This document shows positions 53,612-62,567 of a DNA stretch of 64,000 nucleotides, one piece after another. The translations under genes were made by a program, and so were the position numbers. The notes under the pieces are model-generated. The model saw only the letters and a list, made by a program, of their open reading frames with translations, searched no databases and had not been told where the DNA came from. The stretch is taken from contig NZ_CP019687.1 in NCBI RefSeq assembly GCF_002003265.1, positions 1,240,001 through 1,304,000 of the forward strand, written 5' to 3'. How positions within the stretch are numbered: position 1 is the first letter of the stretch; every line of letters starts with the position of its first letter. The DNA comes from Paenibacillus larvae subsp. larvae. GTDB lineage: Bacteria > Bacillota > Bacilli > Paenibacillales > NBRC-103111.

Positions 53612-54190
53612 TTATTTTGTTCCGGGTAACTCCCCGCATTCCTTATGTCTGAAGCAGGAAATGATGTGGTCATTTACCATTCCGGCTGCCTGCATGAACG
53701 AGTAGCAGATAGTACTTCCCACAAAAGAGAATCCCTGCCGCTTCAGTTCTTTGCTTATCTTATCAGACAGAAGTGTAGAGGCGGGCACTTCCTTATGAGA
53801 TTTCCAAACATTTTGAATCACTTCTCCGCCCACAAAACCCCAGATATAAGAGCTGAATGACCCATAAACTTGCTGCAGTTCCTTAACTTTCTGTGCATTT
53901 TGTATAGCGGAGCGGATTTTTCGTTCGTTACGGATGATTCCTTCGTTCCCCTTAAGGCGTATAACATCCCTTTCCGTCATTGCAGATACTTTGTCCACAT
54001 CAAATCCGTAAAAAGCTTCACGGTAATTTTCCCTTTTTTTGAGGACCGTAAGCCAGCTCAATCCGGCCTGAGCCCCTTCCAGCACAAGAAGTTCAAAAAG
54101 TTTCCGGTCATCCTTAACGGGTACCCCCCATTCCTCATCATGGTAACACAAATAAAGAGGATCTGACGTTACCCATTCGCATCGGTTCAA
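53612..54190 (-). CDS. tag: DNA-3-methyladenine glycosylase I
   Basis: A 192-aa base-excision repair enzyme that removes 3-methyladenine. Family features are visible: N-terminal CEW (Cys4) and YHDEEWGVPV (His17), the helical lesion-recognition region EGAQAGLSWLTVLKKRENYR, and the C-terminal NDHIISCFRH zinc ligands. AAGGAGGGAC lies ahead of ATG. It is 28 bases downstream of the tatD-like gene and may be the last gene of the TPP-controlled operon. Confidence 0.9.
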   Translation of the reverse strand: MNRCEWVTSDPLYLCYHDEEWGVPVKDDRKLFELLVLEGAQAGLSWLTVLKKRENYREAFYGFDVDKVSAMTERDVIRLKGNEGIIRNERKIRSAIQNAQKVKELQQVYGSFSSYIWGFVGGEVIQNVWKSHKEVPASTLLSDKISKELKRQGFSFVGSTICYSFMQAAGMVNDHIISCFRHKECGELPGTK

Positions 54191-54218
54191 TCCATGTCCC
54201 TCCTTGCCGAAATCATTT

Positions 54219-55004
54219 CTATGCCAGCCGGTAAAATCTGATTGTATTGTTCAACAGGACATCGGCCGTTTCACTGACGGGCTTTTTCTTGATTCCAGCC
54301 ATACATAGAACGGATTCTCCAATCATGTCAGGATGCGTCATCCGGCCCTCGAATGGTCCTTCAAAGGGCCAAGGGCCATCCGTCTCTACCATTAACTGCT
54401 CTAAAGGTACCTGTCTCACCAAATTTTGAATCTCTTCTGCGTAGACCATATCCGGTGTGACTGAAAAGAGATAGCCGTTTTCAACCATCCGGTCCGTAAT
54501 TTGCTCATTCCCTTTGAACCAGTGAAAATGAGCTTTCTTCCACCGATACATTTCCAGAAGATCTACAGCAATGGCTGCATCCTCATATACGGCATGCAAA
54601 ACGATAGGCTTATCCAGCTTCTTGGCCAGCCAAACGAACTTTTCCAACAGATTTATATAAGGAATCAAAGCAAACGGCTCCCCCTTACTTTCGGCTTCTT
54701 TTCTATTGTAATAGGGAAGGCCTACTTCTCCAACTGCGGCCATCCCGTTATGATTAGCCTCAATCCATTTAAACAGTTCCTGTTCCTCTGCCGTCCCCGG
54801 GATAGCTTGTTCAGGATGATATCCGTATGCCGGGAAAATAAGGCCCGGAAATTGCCTGGCCAGGGTTTGATTCATTTTGCAGGAAACGAGGTTCATAGAT
54901 ACAGTGATCATTCCCCGTACTCCGGGACCCAGGATGGAAAGCAGCTGTGCCCGTTCTTCTTCTTTGTACAAATCAAGATGAATGTGTGCATCTATAACGT
55001 GCAT
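54219..55004 (-). CDS. TatD-family metal-dependent hydrolase
   Basis: A 261-aa amidohydrolase-fold protein: metal motif IDAHIHLDL at the start, GYHPEQAIPG, AVGEVGLPYY (Glu ligand), IVLHAVYED and MVETDGPWPF. Canonical TatD enzymes are DNases. This one starts 4 bases after thiZ, and its His/Asp pattern is slightly divergent, so it may instead act on a thiamine-related or small-molecule substrate; that is inference. Confidence 0.78.
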   Translation of the reverse strand: MHVIDAHIHLDLYKEEERAQLLSILGPGVRGMITVSMNLVSCKMNQTLARQFPGLIFPAYGYHPEQAIPGTAEEQELFKWIEANHNGMAAVGEVGLPYYNRKEAESKGEPFALIPYINLLEKFVWLAKKLDKPIVLHAVYEDAAIAVDLLEMYRWKKAHFHWFKGNEQITDRMVENGYLFSVTPDMVYAEEIQNLVRQVPLEQLMVETDGPWPFEGPFEGRMTHPDMIGESVLCMAGIKKKPVSETADVLLNNTIRFYRLA

Positions 55005-55008
55005 GGAC

Positions 55009-55791
55009 TTATCCTCCCGCTCCGATTGCCTGCTGAGACTTCATCTGCCTGTAAATATCCTGTTTCAGCTGAAGAAAAAGAGAGTCCAATTGCACTTCTT
55101 CCCGGCGGGGCCTGTCAAACGGAACCCGGATTTCCTCCAGTACAATAGTTGGCTTTTTGCTGAGCAAATAAATCCGGTCCGATAAATAAAGAGCTTCTTC
55201 AATGCTGTGGGTAACAAAGAGAACCGAGCGTTTATTTTCTTCCCACAGGTGGAGCAGCCACTCCTGCATATCCTGTCTGGTCAAAGCATCCAGGGCACCA
55301 AACGGCTCATCCAGACACATCAGCTCCTGCTCGCTAAGCAAAGCTCTTAAGAATGATACGCGCTGCTGCATACCGCCTGACAGTACATGCGGGTAAGAAT
55401 TTTCATAGCCGGAAAGCCCCGCCCGCTTCAACCAGGCCCTTGCCTTCTCCAATGAAGCTGAGGCAGGTTTACCGGAAACCTCCAGAGCCATAATCACATT
55501 TTGCTCAATTGTTCTCCAGGGAAGTAAAGAGGCTTGCTGGGGCATATAACTGATTAGCCCCTTTTGCCCGGTTACCGTCTTTCCTTCCAGCTTCACTTCT
55601 CCGGAGGAAGGGGGGATCAGCCCTCCTATTATATGAAACAGTGTACTTTTGCCGCTCCCCGAAGGACCTATGAGAGAGACGAACTCCCCTTCATTCACAT
55701 GAAGGGAGATATCTTTTAACACAGTCCGCTCGTTTTTTTCCTGAGTAAACGTTTTGGTTAAGTGAACCAGTTCCAGTTTTTTTATAGTCAT
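55009..55791 (-). CDS. thiZ: thiamine-precursor ABC transporter, ATPase
   Basis: A 260-aa ATPase of the nitrate/taurine/HMP-type ABC family: Walker A GPSGSGKST, Q-loop MPQQASLLPW, signature LSGGMQQRVSFLRAL, Walker B LMCLDEP, H-loop VTHS. ATG 55791 follows GGGGGCGGTAAG; a frame from 55818 overlaps thiX further. With thiX and thiY and a TPP riboswitch it should import a thiamine pyrimidine (for example formylaminopyrimidine). Confidence 0.85.
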   Translation of the reverse strand: MTIKKLELVHLTKTFTQEKNERTVLKDISLHVNEGEFVSLIGPSGSGKSTLFHIIGGLIPPSSGEVKLEGKTVTGQKGLISYMPQQASLLPWRTIEQNVIMALEVSGKPASASLEKARAWLKRAGLSGYENSYPHVLSGGMQQRVSFLRALLSEQELMCLDEPFGALDALTRQDMQEWLLHLWEENKRSVLFVTHSIEEALYLSDRIYLLSKKPTIVLEEIRVPFDRPRREEVQLDSLFLQLKQDIYRQMKSQQAIGAGG

Positions 55792-55802
55792 CTTACCGCC
55801 CC

Positions 55803-56570
55803 CTATTTCCGTTTCCATCTGAACATAAAACGTTCAAGAAGTAAAATCAGGCTAAACAATAGCATACTTAAAATTACAATGATAAACATCGATACAAAAA
55901 CCCGGTCCGTCCGGAAGGAAGACTTAGCCAGAAGCATGTAGACCCCGATACCCTTGTCGGATCCGAGCCACTCTGCAATGACTGCTCCCATAATGCTATA
56001 GGTAGCGGATATTTTGACGCCGGAAAACAGAGAAGGCAGAGCACCGGGAAACTCCACTTTGGTAAATAACTGAAGTTTGCTTGCTCCGATCATTTTCATA
56101 TAATTCATGATACTCCGGTCAGCCTGGGCAAATCCATCCATTGCAGAGACAGCAATCGGAAAAAAACAGACCAGCGTAATGACGATAACTTTAGGAAGAA
56201 GACCAAAGCCGAACCAGATCATCAAAAGCGGAGCCAGTGCAATCATAGGAATGTTTTGTGAAAGCAATAAAAGCGGATAGAATGCCTGTTTCACCCCGGG
56301 AATCAGATGCAAGATGCAGGCCAGGATAATACCCGTGGAGGTTCCAATAGCAAAACCGATCAAGGTAATTTCCAGTGTAAAGGATAGATGACCGCTAATT
56401 CTTGGCAACTGGTCCCAAAGTTCCGTTACGATCTGAAGAGGCCCGGGTAACATGAACGACTCAATACCAAACCAGGAAACAGCAGCCTGCCATAGGAACA
56501 GCAGAAGGATGACTGTCCCAACGGGCGGCCATCCTTTTCTCCACATTTCTGTCCATGCTGAGGATTTCAT
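55803..56570 (-). CDS. thiX: thiamine-precursor ABC transporter, permease
   Basis: A 255-aa permease with six membrane helices and the ABC loop MKMIGASKLQLFTKVEFPGA. It resembles ThiX/SsuC-type permeases. Its start overlaps the end of the upstream thiamine-binding gene by 4 bases. It forms the channel of the thiXYZ importer. Confidence 0.87.
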   Translation of the reverse strand: MKSSAWTEMWRKGWPPVGTVILLLFLWQAAVSWFGIESFMLPGPLQIVTELWDQLPRISGHLSFTLEITLIGFAIGTSTGIILACILHLIPGVKQAFYPLLLLSQNIPMIALAPLLMIWFGFGLLPKVIVITLVCFFPIAVSAMDGFAQADRSIMNYMKMIGASKLQLFTKVEFPGALPSLFSGVKISATYSIMGAVIAEWLGSDKGIGVYMLLAKSSFRTDRVFVSMFIIVILSMLLFSLILLLERFMFRWKRK

Positions 56571-56857
56571 CTGTACTTCTCCGTAAGCTTCGCCATAGAA
56601 GTCCCCTCAGGGTTGTAGTAAATTTTGATCTGGGAAATTACATTGGGGCTTCCCATTTCAATCATGGCCTGATTCATTTGCTCCACGATGGCCAGAAGTT
56701 CCCGTAATTCTCCCTCCATCGTTGTTTCCAGCGGATGAACTTCAAACTTTACACCTGATTCCTGAATGACCTGGATTGCCCGATCCACATAAGGAATCAC
56801 ATTTTCCCCGCCCGGAGTCTTGGGCAGTATTTGTATACTAAGCAGTGCATTTGCCAT
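56567..56857 (-). CDS. thiamine-binding protein (MTH1187/YkoF-like DUF77)
   Basis: A 96-aa ferredoxin-like-fold protein of the DUF77/MTH1187 family: MANALLSIQILPKTPGGENV, then VHPLETTMEGELRELLAIVE. Members bind thiamine or related pyrimidines and are common in thi operons. It sits between thiY and thiX under the same TPP riboswitch, overlapping thiX by 4 bases. Its exact role (intracellular sensor or chaperone) is not settled. Confidence 0.8.
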   Translation of the reverse strand: MANALLSIQILPKTPGGENVIPYVDRAIQVIQESGVKFEVHPLETTMEGELRELLAIVEQMNQAMIEMGSPNVISQIKIYYNPEGTSMAKLTEKYR

Positions 56858-56899
56858 CTTGTTTTTGTCTCCTCTCCAAGATTTGCCGCAATGTCATGA

Positions 56900-57929
56900 T
56901 TATTTGGACGCGGCCGGTAAAAAGTCATTCGTGAAGGCTTTCTCCGCTTCAAGCGGTTTTTCCAGCAGCTTGTTTTCAACCATCCAATCCGAATAGTTCT
57001 GCCATACAGACAATTTTTGTTCACCCCAGCGCGGAGCATCATCCTGATAACGCGGGCTCAGCCATTTTTGACTTTTCTGTACCAGCTCTTTATCCAGATC
57101 GGGTACACACTTCAGCAGGATATCCGCTGCTTCTTCCGGTTTATCTATGGCGAACTGGTATCCTTGGGATACGGCTGTCATAAACTTTTTCACGGTCTCC
57201 GGCTTGTTCTTGATCATATCTTCATTCGTGGCAATAACCGGGGTATAATAATCCAGTTTCTCCGAATATTTATTAACGTAAATCATATCAAGAGGCTCAT
57301 TTTTAAGCTCTGCTTCAATTCCGGTCCAGGCATAAAAGATCCAGGCAAAATCAATGTCCCGTTTCGTTGCTGTAAAATAATCGGCTTCTCCAATATTAAC
57401 AATCTTTACTTTTTCAATATCCGCATTCTCTTTGCGCATAATGGAATCTATCACCGCTTTTTCCGAAGGCGCGCCAAAGCCGCCGTAGGTTTTGCCTTCA
57501 AAATCTTTTGGCGATTTAATATTTTTTCCGGCCGGGGCGGCAAAGCCTGAAGTATTATGCTGGATAATAGCAGCCAGGGATACAATAGGAACCCCTTGAG
57601 TACGCGCTTGTGTAATAGACTCCTGAATGCTGATGCCAAAAGGGACACTGCCTGATGCTATCATCGTATCCGCTCCCCCGCCCCGGGGGAATAATATCGA
57701 CATCAAGCCCTTGTTCTTTAAAATATCCTTTTTCCTTTGCAACATATAGTCCGGTATGATTCGTATTAGGCGTCCAATCCAGCACCACTTTTACTTTTTC
57801 GAGGGCGCCTGCCTCCGGACTCGGCTGGGAAGATGCTCCCTGTCCACTTTTGCCGCTTGAACACCCTGTAAGGCCTATAATCACAGCGAGCAGGGCAGTC
57901 CCCAGCCATTTGCTAGTGTTGTTCTTCAT
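56900..57929 (-). pseudogene. thiY: thiamine-precursor binding lipoprotein, frameshifted
   Basis: An NMT1/THI5-like substrate-binding lipoprotein. The first frame gives signal peptide and lipobox LTGC, then [20 protein letters not shown] and [11 protein letters not shown] second frame continues [40 protein letters not shown] and on to 56900. Removing one base from the C5/G4-rich stretch (about 57672-57690) restores [13 protein letters not shown], so a +1 change in the homopolymer run breaks it. Otherwise it is full length (about 340 aa). Sequencing error or true inactivation are both possible. Confidence 0.82.
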
Positions 57930-57960
57930 GTTCTTGTTCTCCTCCTGACAACTACAACAA

Positions 57961-57988
57961 AAAAAGCTCCCCGATCCGGAAGCTTGGC
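57961..57988 (-). terminator. TPP-riboswitch terminator
   Basis: AAGCTTCC / GGGGAGCTT stem followed by TTTTTTT, between the TPP aptamer and thiY. Confidence 0.85.
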
Positions 57989-58029
57989 GTTATTGTACAG
58001 AGACACATGAATACAGGTTCATGTAAAAT

Positions 58030-58118
58030 TTCCTACGCTGGCATTACCCAGATCAGGTTAAAGGGTCAGTATCTTCATGGGATACAATCTCAGCCGGCCA
58101 ATTCCAGCCCCCCAGAGT
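58030..58118 (-). ncRNA. TPP riboswitch (thi box)
   Basis: On the minus strand CTGGGGGGCTGG ... GGCTGAGATTGTATC ... ACCCTTTAACCTGATCTGGG then TAATGCCAGCGTAGGAAA: the standard TPP-aptamer elements in order. It precedes a terminator and the thi transport operon, so thiamine pyrophosphate should repress uptake. Confidence 0.95.
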
Positions 58119-58201
58119 TGTATGGAATTGTGTGTGATGTGATTACTTCGTACATTATAGCATAAAGCGTCATTTTGTCTACCGTTAATTCATGCCGTTA
58201 A

Positions 58202-59053
58202 TTATGAACGGACCCATTCCTTTAAAGCCCCGAATTGCCGTTTGGCATCTTTATATCCTACTTCAAACAGGGCGGATAGTTTCCTCGGATCTTTCTCCGT
58301 GCGTCCTACATGGACCGGTACTGATGGCCGGAAAACAAACACATTTCCCTTATCTTCCTGTTCCTGAATGTATTCTAAAGTTTCATTATAAACCCGGGCC
58401 CGGTTGGCTAATGCCTGTACCAGCCCTGAATATTCAGGATAAAACCGTTTGGCCAGCCATCGTCCATTTGCCGGTTTTTTCCTGTAACCTGCAGGCCGGG
58501 TCAATACCACCACATGCTTCTTGTTTCCGTCTTTTTCAGATTGCAGAATCGGTATTGGAGCTGATACTCCACCATCAAACAAGACACGCCCCCCATATTT
58601 AACGGGCTGGGACAAAAAAGGCAAGCTGCTGGAAGCCTGGACGATCTGCAATGTTTGTTCTCCTGTTTCTTTTTTTGAAAAAAAGACCGGTTCACCTGTA
58701 TGGGCATCTGTTGTCCCTACAACGAAGTTTTGCTCGGAAGAATAAAAAGACTCAAAGTCAAAAGGTTCCAGCTCATTCGGAAGTTTATTAAAAATAAAGT
58801 TCATGCCGAAAATACTTTTTTCTCTCCATAAATTACGGTAACTCAAATATCTCGGATCACGCACATAATCAACTGTCACTTTCCGGTTGCGGCCCATTTG
58901 CCTGGCAATATAAGATGTAGCATTACAGGCTCCCGCAGATACTCCGATAACATAAGGGGTATAAAAATCGTTCTCAATAAAAAACTCAAGTACTCCTGCT
59001 GTATAAACCCCCCTCATTCCTCCGCCTTCCAAAACCAAACCTACAGATTCCAT
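58202..59053 (-). CDS. patatin-like phospholipase
   Basis: A 283-aa serine hydrolase of the RssA/patatin family. The oxyanion loop is LVLEGGGMRGVYTAGV, the nucleophile is in GVSAG (Ser of GxSxG), and the catalytic Asp is in LFDGGVSAPIP. It would cleave acyl ester bonds in the cytosol or at the membrane face. I start at ATG 59053 (AGGTG upstream), just before the first motif; earlier ATG codons at 59071 and 59131 are also possible. It is a single gene. Confidence 0.88.
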   Translation of the reverse strand: MESVGLVLEGGGMRGVYTAGVLEFFIENDFYTPYVIGVSAGACNATSYIARQMGRNRKVTVDYVRDPRYLSYRNLWREKSIFGMNFIFNKLPNELEPFDFESFYSSEQNFVVGTTDAHTGEPVFFSKKETGEQTLQIVQASSSLPFLSQPVKYGGRVLFDGGVSAPIPILQSEKDGNKKHVVVLTRPAGYRKKPANGRWLAKRFYPEYSGLVQALANRARVYNETLEYIQEQEDKGNVFVFRPSVPVHVGRTEKDPRKLSALFEVGYKDAKRQFGALKEWVRS

Positions 59054-59210
59054 TTCGCCAACACCTGCCATTCTATTGAAAATGGCAAAAGTTATTGCTT
59101 CGGCGGCATTTGAACCAAGGAAATAGGCCAAAGGCCTTCCAAGGATTTAAAGTGCATACCTCCGGTTTAAAGCAAAACTTTCACCTGCTAAATATCTAAA
59201 TCCCCAATCC

Positions 59211-59237
59211 GAAAACCCTTGTAAATCAAGGGTTTTC
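59211..59237. terminator. perfect hairpin GAAAACCCTTG / CAAGGGTTTTC
   Basis: An 11-bp perfect inverted repeat with a 5-base loop just after the small 45-aa gene. No strong T run, so it may be a weak terminator. Confidence 0.5.
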
Positions 59238-59240
59238 AAA

Positions 59241-59378
59241 TTAGCTTTCCTGTTTCGGGACATTGTTTAAGGTCGGTGGAAATTGCTTTTCCCTTCTTTC
59301 ATTTAATGAAACAGTTTCTTCTTTCATTCTTGATTTATTTTGCTGATTATTCATTTTTTTAGCTTCATGATGCGGCAT
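59241..59378 (-). CDS. small hydrophilic protein, 45 aa
   Basis: GGTGGAGGTG precedes ATG 59378: MPHHEAKKMNNQQNKSRMKE then RREKQFPPTLNNVPKQES. It is highly charged, rich in Asn/Gln/Lys, no hydrophobic core, as in small spore or stress proteins. No family recognised. A longer frame to 59558 exists but adds unlikely sequence upstream of a perfect RBS. Confidence 0.45.
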   Translation of the reverse strand: MPHHEAKKMNNQQNKSRMKEETVSLNERREKQFPPTLNNVPKQES

Positions 59379-59609
59379 GCAGTTCACCTCCACCTTTACT
59401 TTTCTCAAAACCGTAAGAAAGGATACAGAAAGAATCGGGACTGATAGATCAAGAAACTTATCTTGTAAAAAAACGTTGAACTTTCGGATATTATGACTTT
59501 TTTGCGATTTCCCGGAAAATACATCCATTACTACCCATTTCCCTGAGGTATGAAACACTTTATTTTAACACATTTTAAGATAAAATCATTATAAAAGGAG
59601 CCGACAGAT

Positions 59610-59924
59610 ATGGTTGAAAGCCAGCAGCACCAAATGTACATACAAAGGGCCGTAGATGAAGCGGATCAGGCCATTCTAGCCGCCCAGAAAGCGGAGCATG
59701 ATCTTCAAACTGCAGTTATAAAAGCCGATCCCGTTCTGATTCAAAAAGCGCAGGCCGAGCTTGGCACAGCCAAACGCCGGATAACGGAATCCTACCAGCA
59801 GCTGAATTCGTTCGATCCGGAAAAATACGGTCAACAACTCAAACAAACTATCGGGCAGACTCGCCAGGCTATACAGGATCTGGATATGTCGGAGGAAGTT
59901 CACACGCCAAAACAAGTACGTTAA
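59610..59924 (+). CDS. hypothetical helical protein, 104 aa
   Basis: MVESQQHQMYIQRAVDEADQ then AILAAQKAEHDLQTAVIKAD and LGTAKRRITESYQQLNSFDP: almost entirely helical with heptad-like Ala/Gln/Leu spacing, so probably a small coiled-coil protein. AAAGGAG precedes ATG. Function unknown. It is divergent from the 45-aa gene and upstream of udk. Confidence 0.55.
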   Translation: MVESQQHQMYIQRAVDEADQAILAAQKAEHDLQTAVIKADPVLIQKAQAELGTAKRRITESYQQLNSFDPEKYGQQLKQTIGQTRQAIQDLDMSEEVHTPKQVR

Positions 59925-60102
59925 GCAATCATCCGCAGGCGGCCACAGCTTGCAACAAGACTTGATCAAGCTACCTTCCTGCCGTGGCCTATGCGGCATT
60001 TCCGGACCTGAAAAACCGGTTTTTAATACCTTTGAGAACTGACCGGTTTATGGTAAACTATTCAGGAATACTAGGATCACTTGCAGGGAGGCCTCTTTTT
60101 AC

Positions 60103-60729
60103 ATGTTAGTTATTGGTATAGCCGGTGGGACCGGTTCTGGTAAATCCAGCGTGGCCCGTTCTATTATAACTAAGCTGGGTGCGGATAATGTCACTCTTAT
60201 ATGTCAGGACAATTATTATTTGGACCACGCCGAACTTAGCTTTGAAGAACGGGAAAAAATCAATTACGACCATCCAAGCGCTTTTGAAAACGATCTCTTG
60301 CTTCAGCATCTGAAACAATTGCGCCAGGGAAAGGCCGTACAGATTCCTGTTTATGGTTTTACCAAACATGCCCGCTCATCGGAAACCATCCATATTAATG
60401 TTAAACCTATTGTTCTTGTAGAAGGTATTCATGTTTTGACCGATGACCACCTTCGTGAAGAATTGAACATAAAAGTATTTATGGATACGGATCCGGATGT
60501 TCGCATTCTTCGCAGAATTGTAAGAGATATGAAAGAACGGGGCCGTTCACTGGAGTCCGTTCATGATCAATATCTGAATACGGTCAAACCGATGCATGAT
60601 GCTTTTATCGAACCGTCCAAAAAATATGCTGACATTATCATACCGGAAGGCGGAGAAAATAAAATCGGCATCAGCATGCTGACTTCCCTGACTGAACGGT
60701 ATTTAAACAACTTTGTTCCTACATCTTAG
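60103..60729 (+). CDS. udk: uridine/cytidine kinase
   Basis: A 208-aa P-loop kinase of pyrimidine salvage that phosphorylates uridine and cytidine. Walker A GGTGSGKSS at residues 8-16, then QDNYYLDHAELSFEER, YDHPSAFENDLLLQHL, and VLVEGIHVLTDDHLREELNI. Length and motif order are typical. GCAGGGAGG upstream. A strong bidirectional terminator follows. Confidence 0.94.
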   Translation: MLVIGIAGGTGSGKSSVARSIITKLGADNVTLICQDNYYLDHAELSFEEREKINYDHPSAFENDLLLQHLKQLRQGKAVQIPVYGFTKHARSSETIHINVKPIVLVEGIHVLTDDHLREELNIKVFMDTDPDVRILRRIVRDMKERGRSLESVHDQYLNTVKPMHDAFIEPSKKYADIIIPEGGENKIGISMLTSLTERYLNNFVPTS

Positions 60730-60775
60730 CAAGAAATGAATCGCCGTCCTGTTCAGCAGGCGGTCATGAAATTAT

Positions 60776-60812
60776 AAAAAGCCGAAGGCCTCCAAAGGCC
60801 TTCAGGCTTTTT
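60776..60812. terminator. bidirectional terminator after udk
   Basis: AAAAAGCCGAAGGCCT / AGGCCTTCAGGCTTTTTT with a 4-base loop; it also lies at the 3' end of the converging MFS gene. Confidence 0.88.
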
Positions 60813-62022
60813 TACATAGACAAATGAGTAGACGGAACCTCTTGCTGTACGGATTCTTTTTTTCCTTTAAACCATATCTCCGCAAAAGCAAAGATCAAAT
60901 AGATGCCTCCCAGCATCCAGAATAAACTGCTAAGCGAGATATACTGGATACTAAGTCCACCGAGATTTGGTCCTGCCACACTGCCCAAACTATGATTGAT
61001 GGAGGCAATTACATTTGCAGTAGGCAGCAATACTTTTGGCAGCAGATCAGACGCATAAGCCAGACCCAAAGAAAAGAAGGAACCGACCAGACCGCCTGCA
61101 ACGAAAAGACATAACCCGATAAGCCACACGTTCCCCCCGGCCAGTGGAACCAGCAGGAAGCAAAGGCCGCCGATAATCCCCGCCGCCAGAAGTACCTTTT
61201 TTCTTCCTATCCGGTCGCTCAGCATGCCTAGTGGCAGCTGCAAGGCAAGCCCACCAATACCGATGACTGGAAGAAGCAGGGAAAGTGCGGATTCATCCAA
61301 GCCTATTCTCAGCCCATACAAAGCAAAGTTGCTGTTCAGAACAGCTTCCATAAAACCGTAAAGAAATGCCGGTATTAAAGCGAACCACGCAATCCGCAGC
61401 GTTTGGGTATAGCGTTTTTGAATACTTTGTTCCTTTTTTGAATCTCCGCTGAGGCTCCCTTTTCTTCCGGAAGTTTCAGCAGCAAAAACAGAACCCCGGC
61501 ATAAAAAGACAATACAGCCGCAAAAGGTGCCCATTGCCCAAACTGCAGCAAATTAATGCCCGCAGGTCCGATACAGAAACCGATTCCGTAGGCCATGCCG
61601 TAAAATGAAATATAACTTCCTTTTTTATGTTCGGGACAGCTGGTCAATATCCAAAGCTGAGCCGAAAAATGCAGGGAGCTGTTTCCTATACCGACAAGAA
61701 AGCGCAGCAAGAACCAGACCCAAATGTTTGTCCAGAAAGGAAAACTGAGAGTAGCGAAAAAATCCAGTAAAAGACCGGCAATCAAGACACGTTTATATCC
61801 AAAACGGCGGATCGGTTTTTCAACGACAAACATGGCTAAGAAGCTTCCGATATACATCCCGGCCGCATTAAAACCATTTATACCGGAGGAGACTCCGGCA
61901 TCTTCAAGTAGAATTGTCAAAAGCGGCAGCAGCAGTCCTTGGCTTAGTCCCGCAACAACTACAGTCAATAAAATGACGGGCATCCGGAAAGGTTCCGCAA
62001 TTGGCTTCATCATTTTGTTCAA
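60812..62022 (-). pseudogene. MFS transporter, frameshifted in the central loop
   Basis: The first frame (from ATG 62022) encodes helices 1-6 (VILLTVVVAGLSQGLLLPLL, RFGYKRVLIAGLLLDFFATL) to the central loop. A second frame (to 60812) encodes helices 7-12 (AWFALIPAFLYGFMEAVLNS, GMLSDRIGRKKVLLAAG). Adding one A to the A6 run (plus-strand T6 at 61434-61439) joins them through ASAEIQKKEQSIQKRYTQTL into one protein of about 403 aa. So a single-base under-call or deletion explains the break. It resembles drug or sugar exporters; substrate unknown. Confidence 0.85.
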
Positions 62023-62105
62023 AGTTATTGTTCCCCCTTGCTGAACATCCTCATTCTCTGTCTTTATATGAGGCCACTTGAACGATTTTACCCAATAAAC
62101 CTACC

Positions 62106-62254
62106 CTAGGTCAATTGTATCCTTTCAATGCGGTGTTCCCAGGCTTTTAAACCCGGCGGGAGAGGCTCACCGTACCGTTCTTCGATGACTAGCCGCAGCT
62201 TTTTGATCCATTGTGTAAAATCTTGATACTTCGAGAAATGGGATGCGTATAATC
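62106..62254 (-). pseudogene. 3' remnant of an unrecognised gene
   Basis: About 49 residues on the minus strand (YASHFSKYQDFTQWIKKLRL then VIEERYGEPLPPGLKAWEHR IERIQLT, stop) read as natural protein but a stop precedes them and there is no start. I do not recognise the family. The rest of 62023-62567 shows only AT-rich sequence and a -10-like TATAAT near 62399. Confidence 0.45.
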
Positions 62255-62567
62255 ATCCAAAAGAAGAAAATATGGACCCGCATATTTATCTGTCAGAAAC
62301 TGCAAAGATATGTCCATCGGGGTATATTTTTTTCGTTTCAGTTATGTCAGCTATGCCGGGCCTGTCTCCCAAGTCTTCATGCCAAACTCAAATTGGGGTA
62401 TAATGAAATGAAGTGGGTAGCTGAATCCTTCACATAAAACTGCCGATGGACATTGCATGATAAATCCGGTTCGGATTTATCCATACCTTCTTGCACCGGT
62501 TCCGGAAAGAAGCCGTTCTGTGAAATGGATTCAATCTGCTTATTTTACATAAAGGAGCAAAGCCGTA

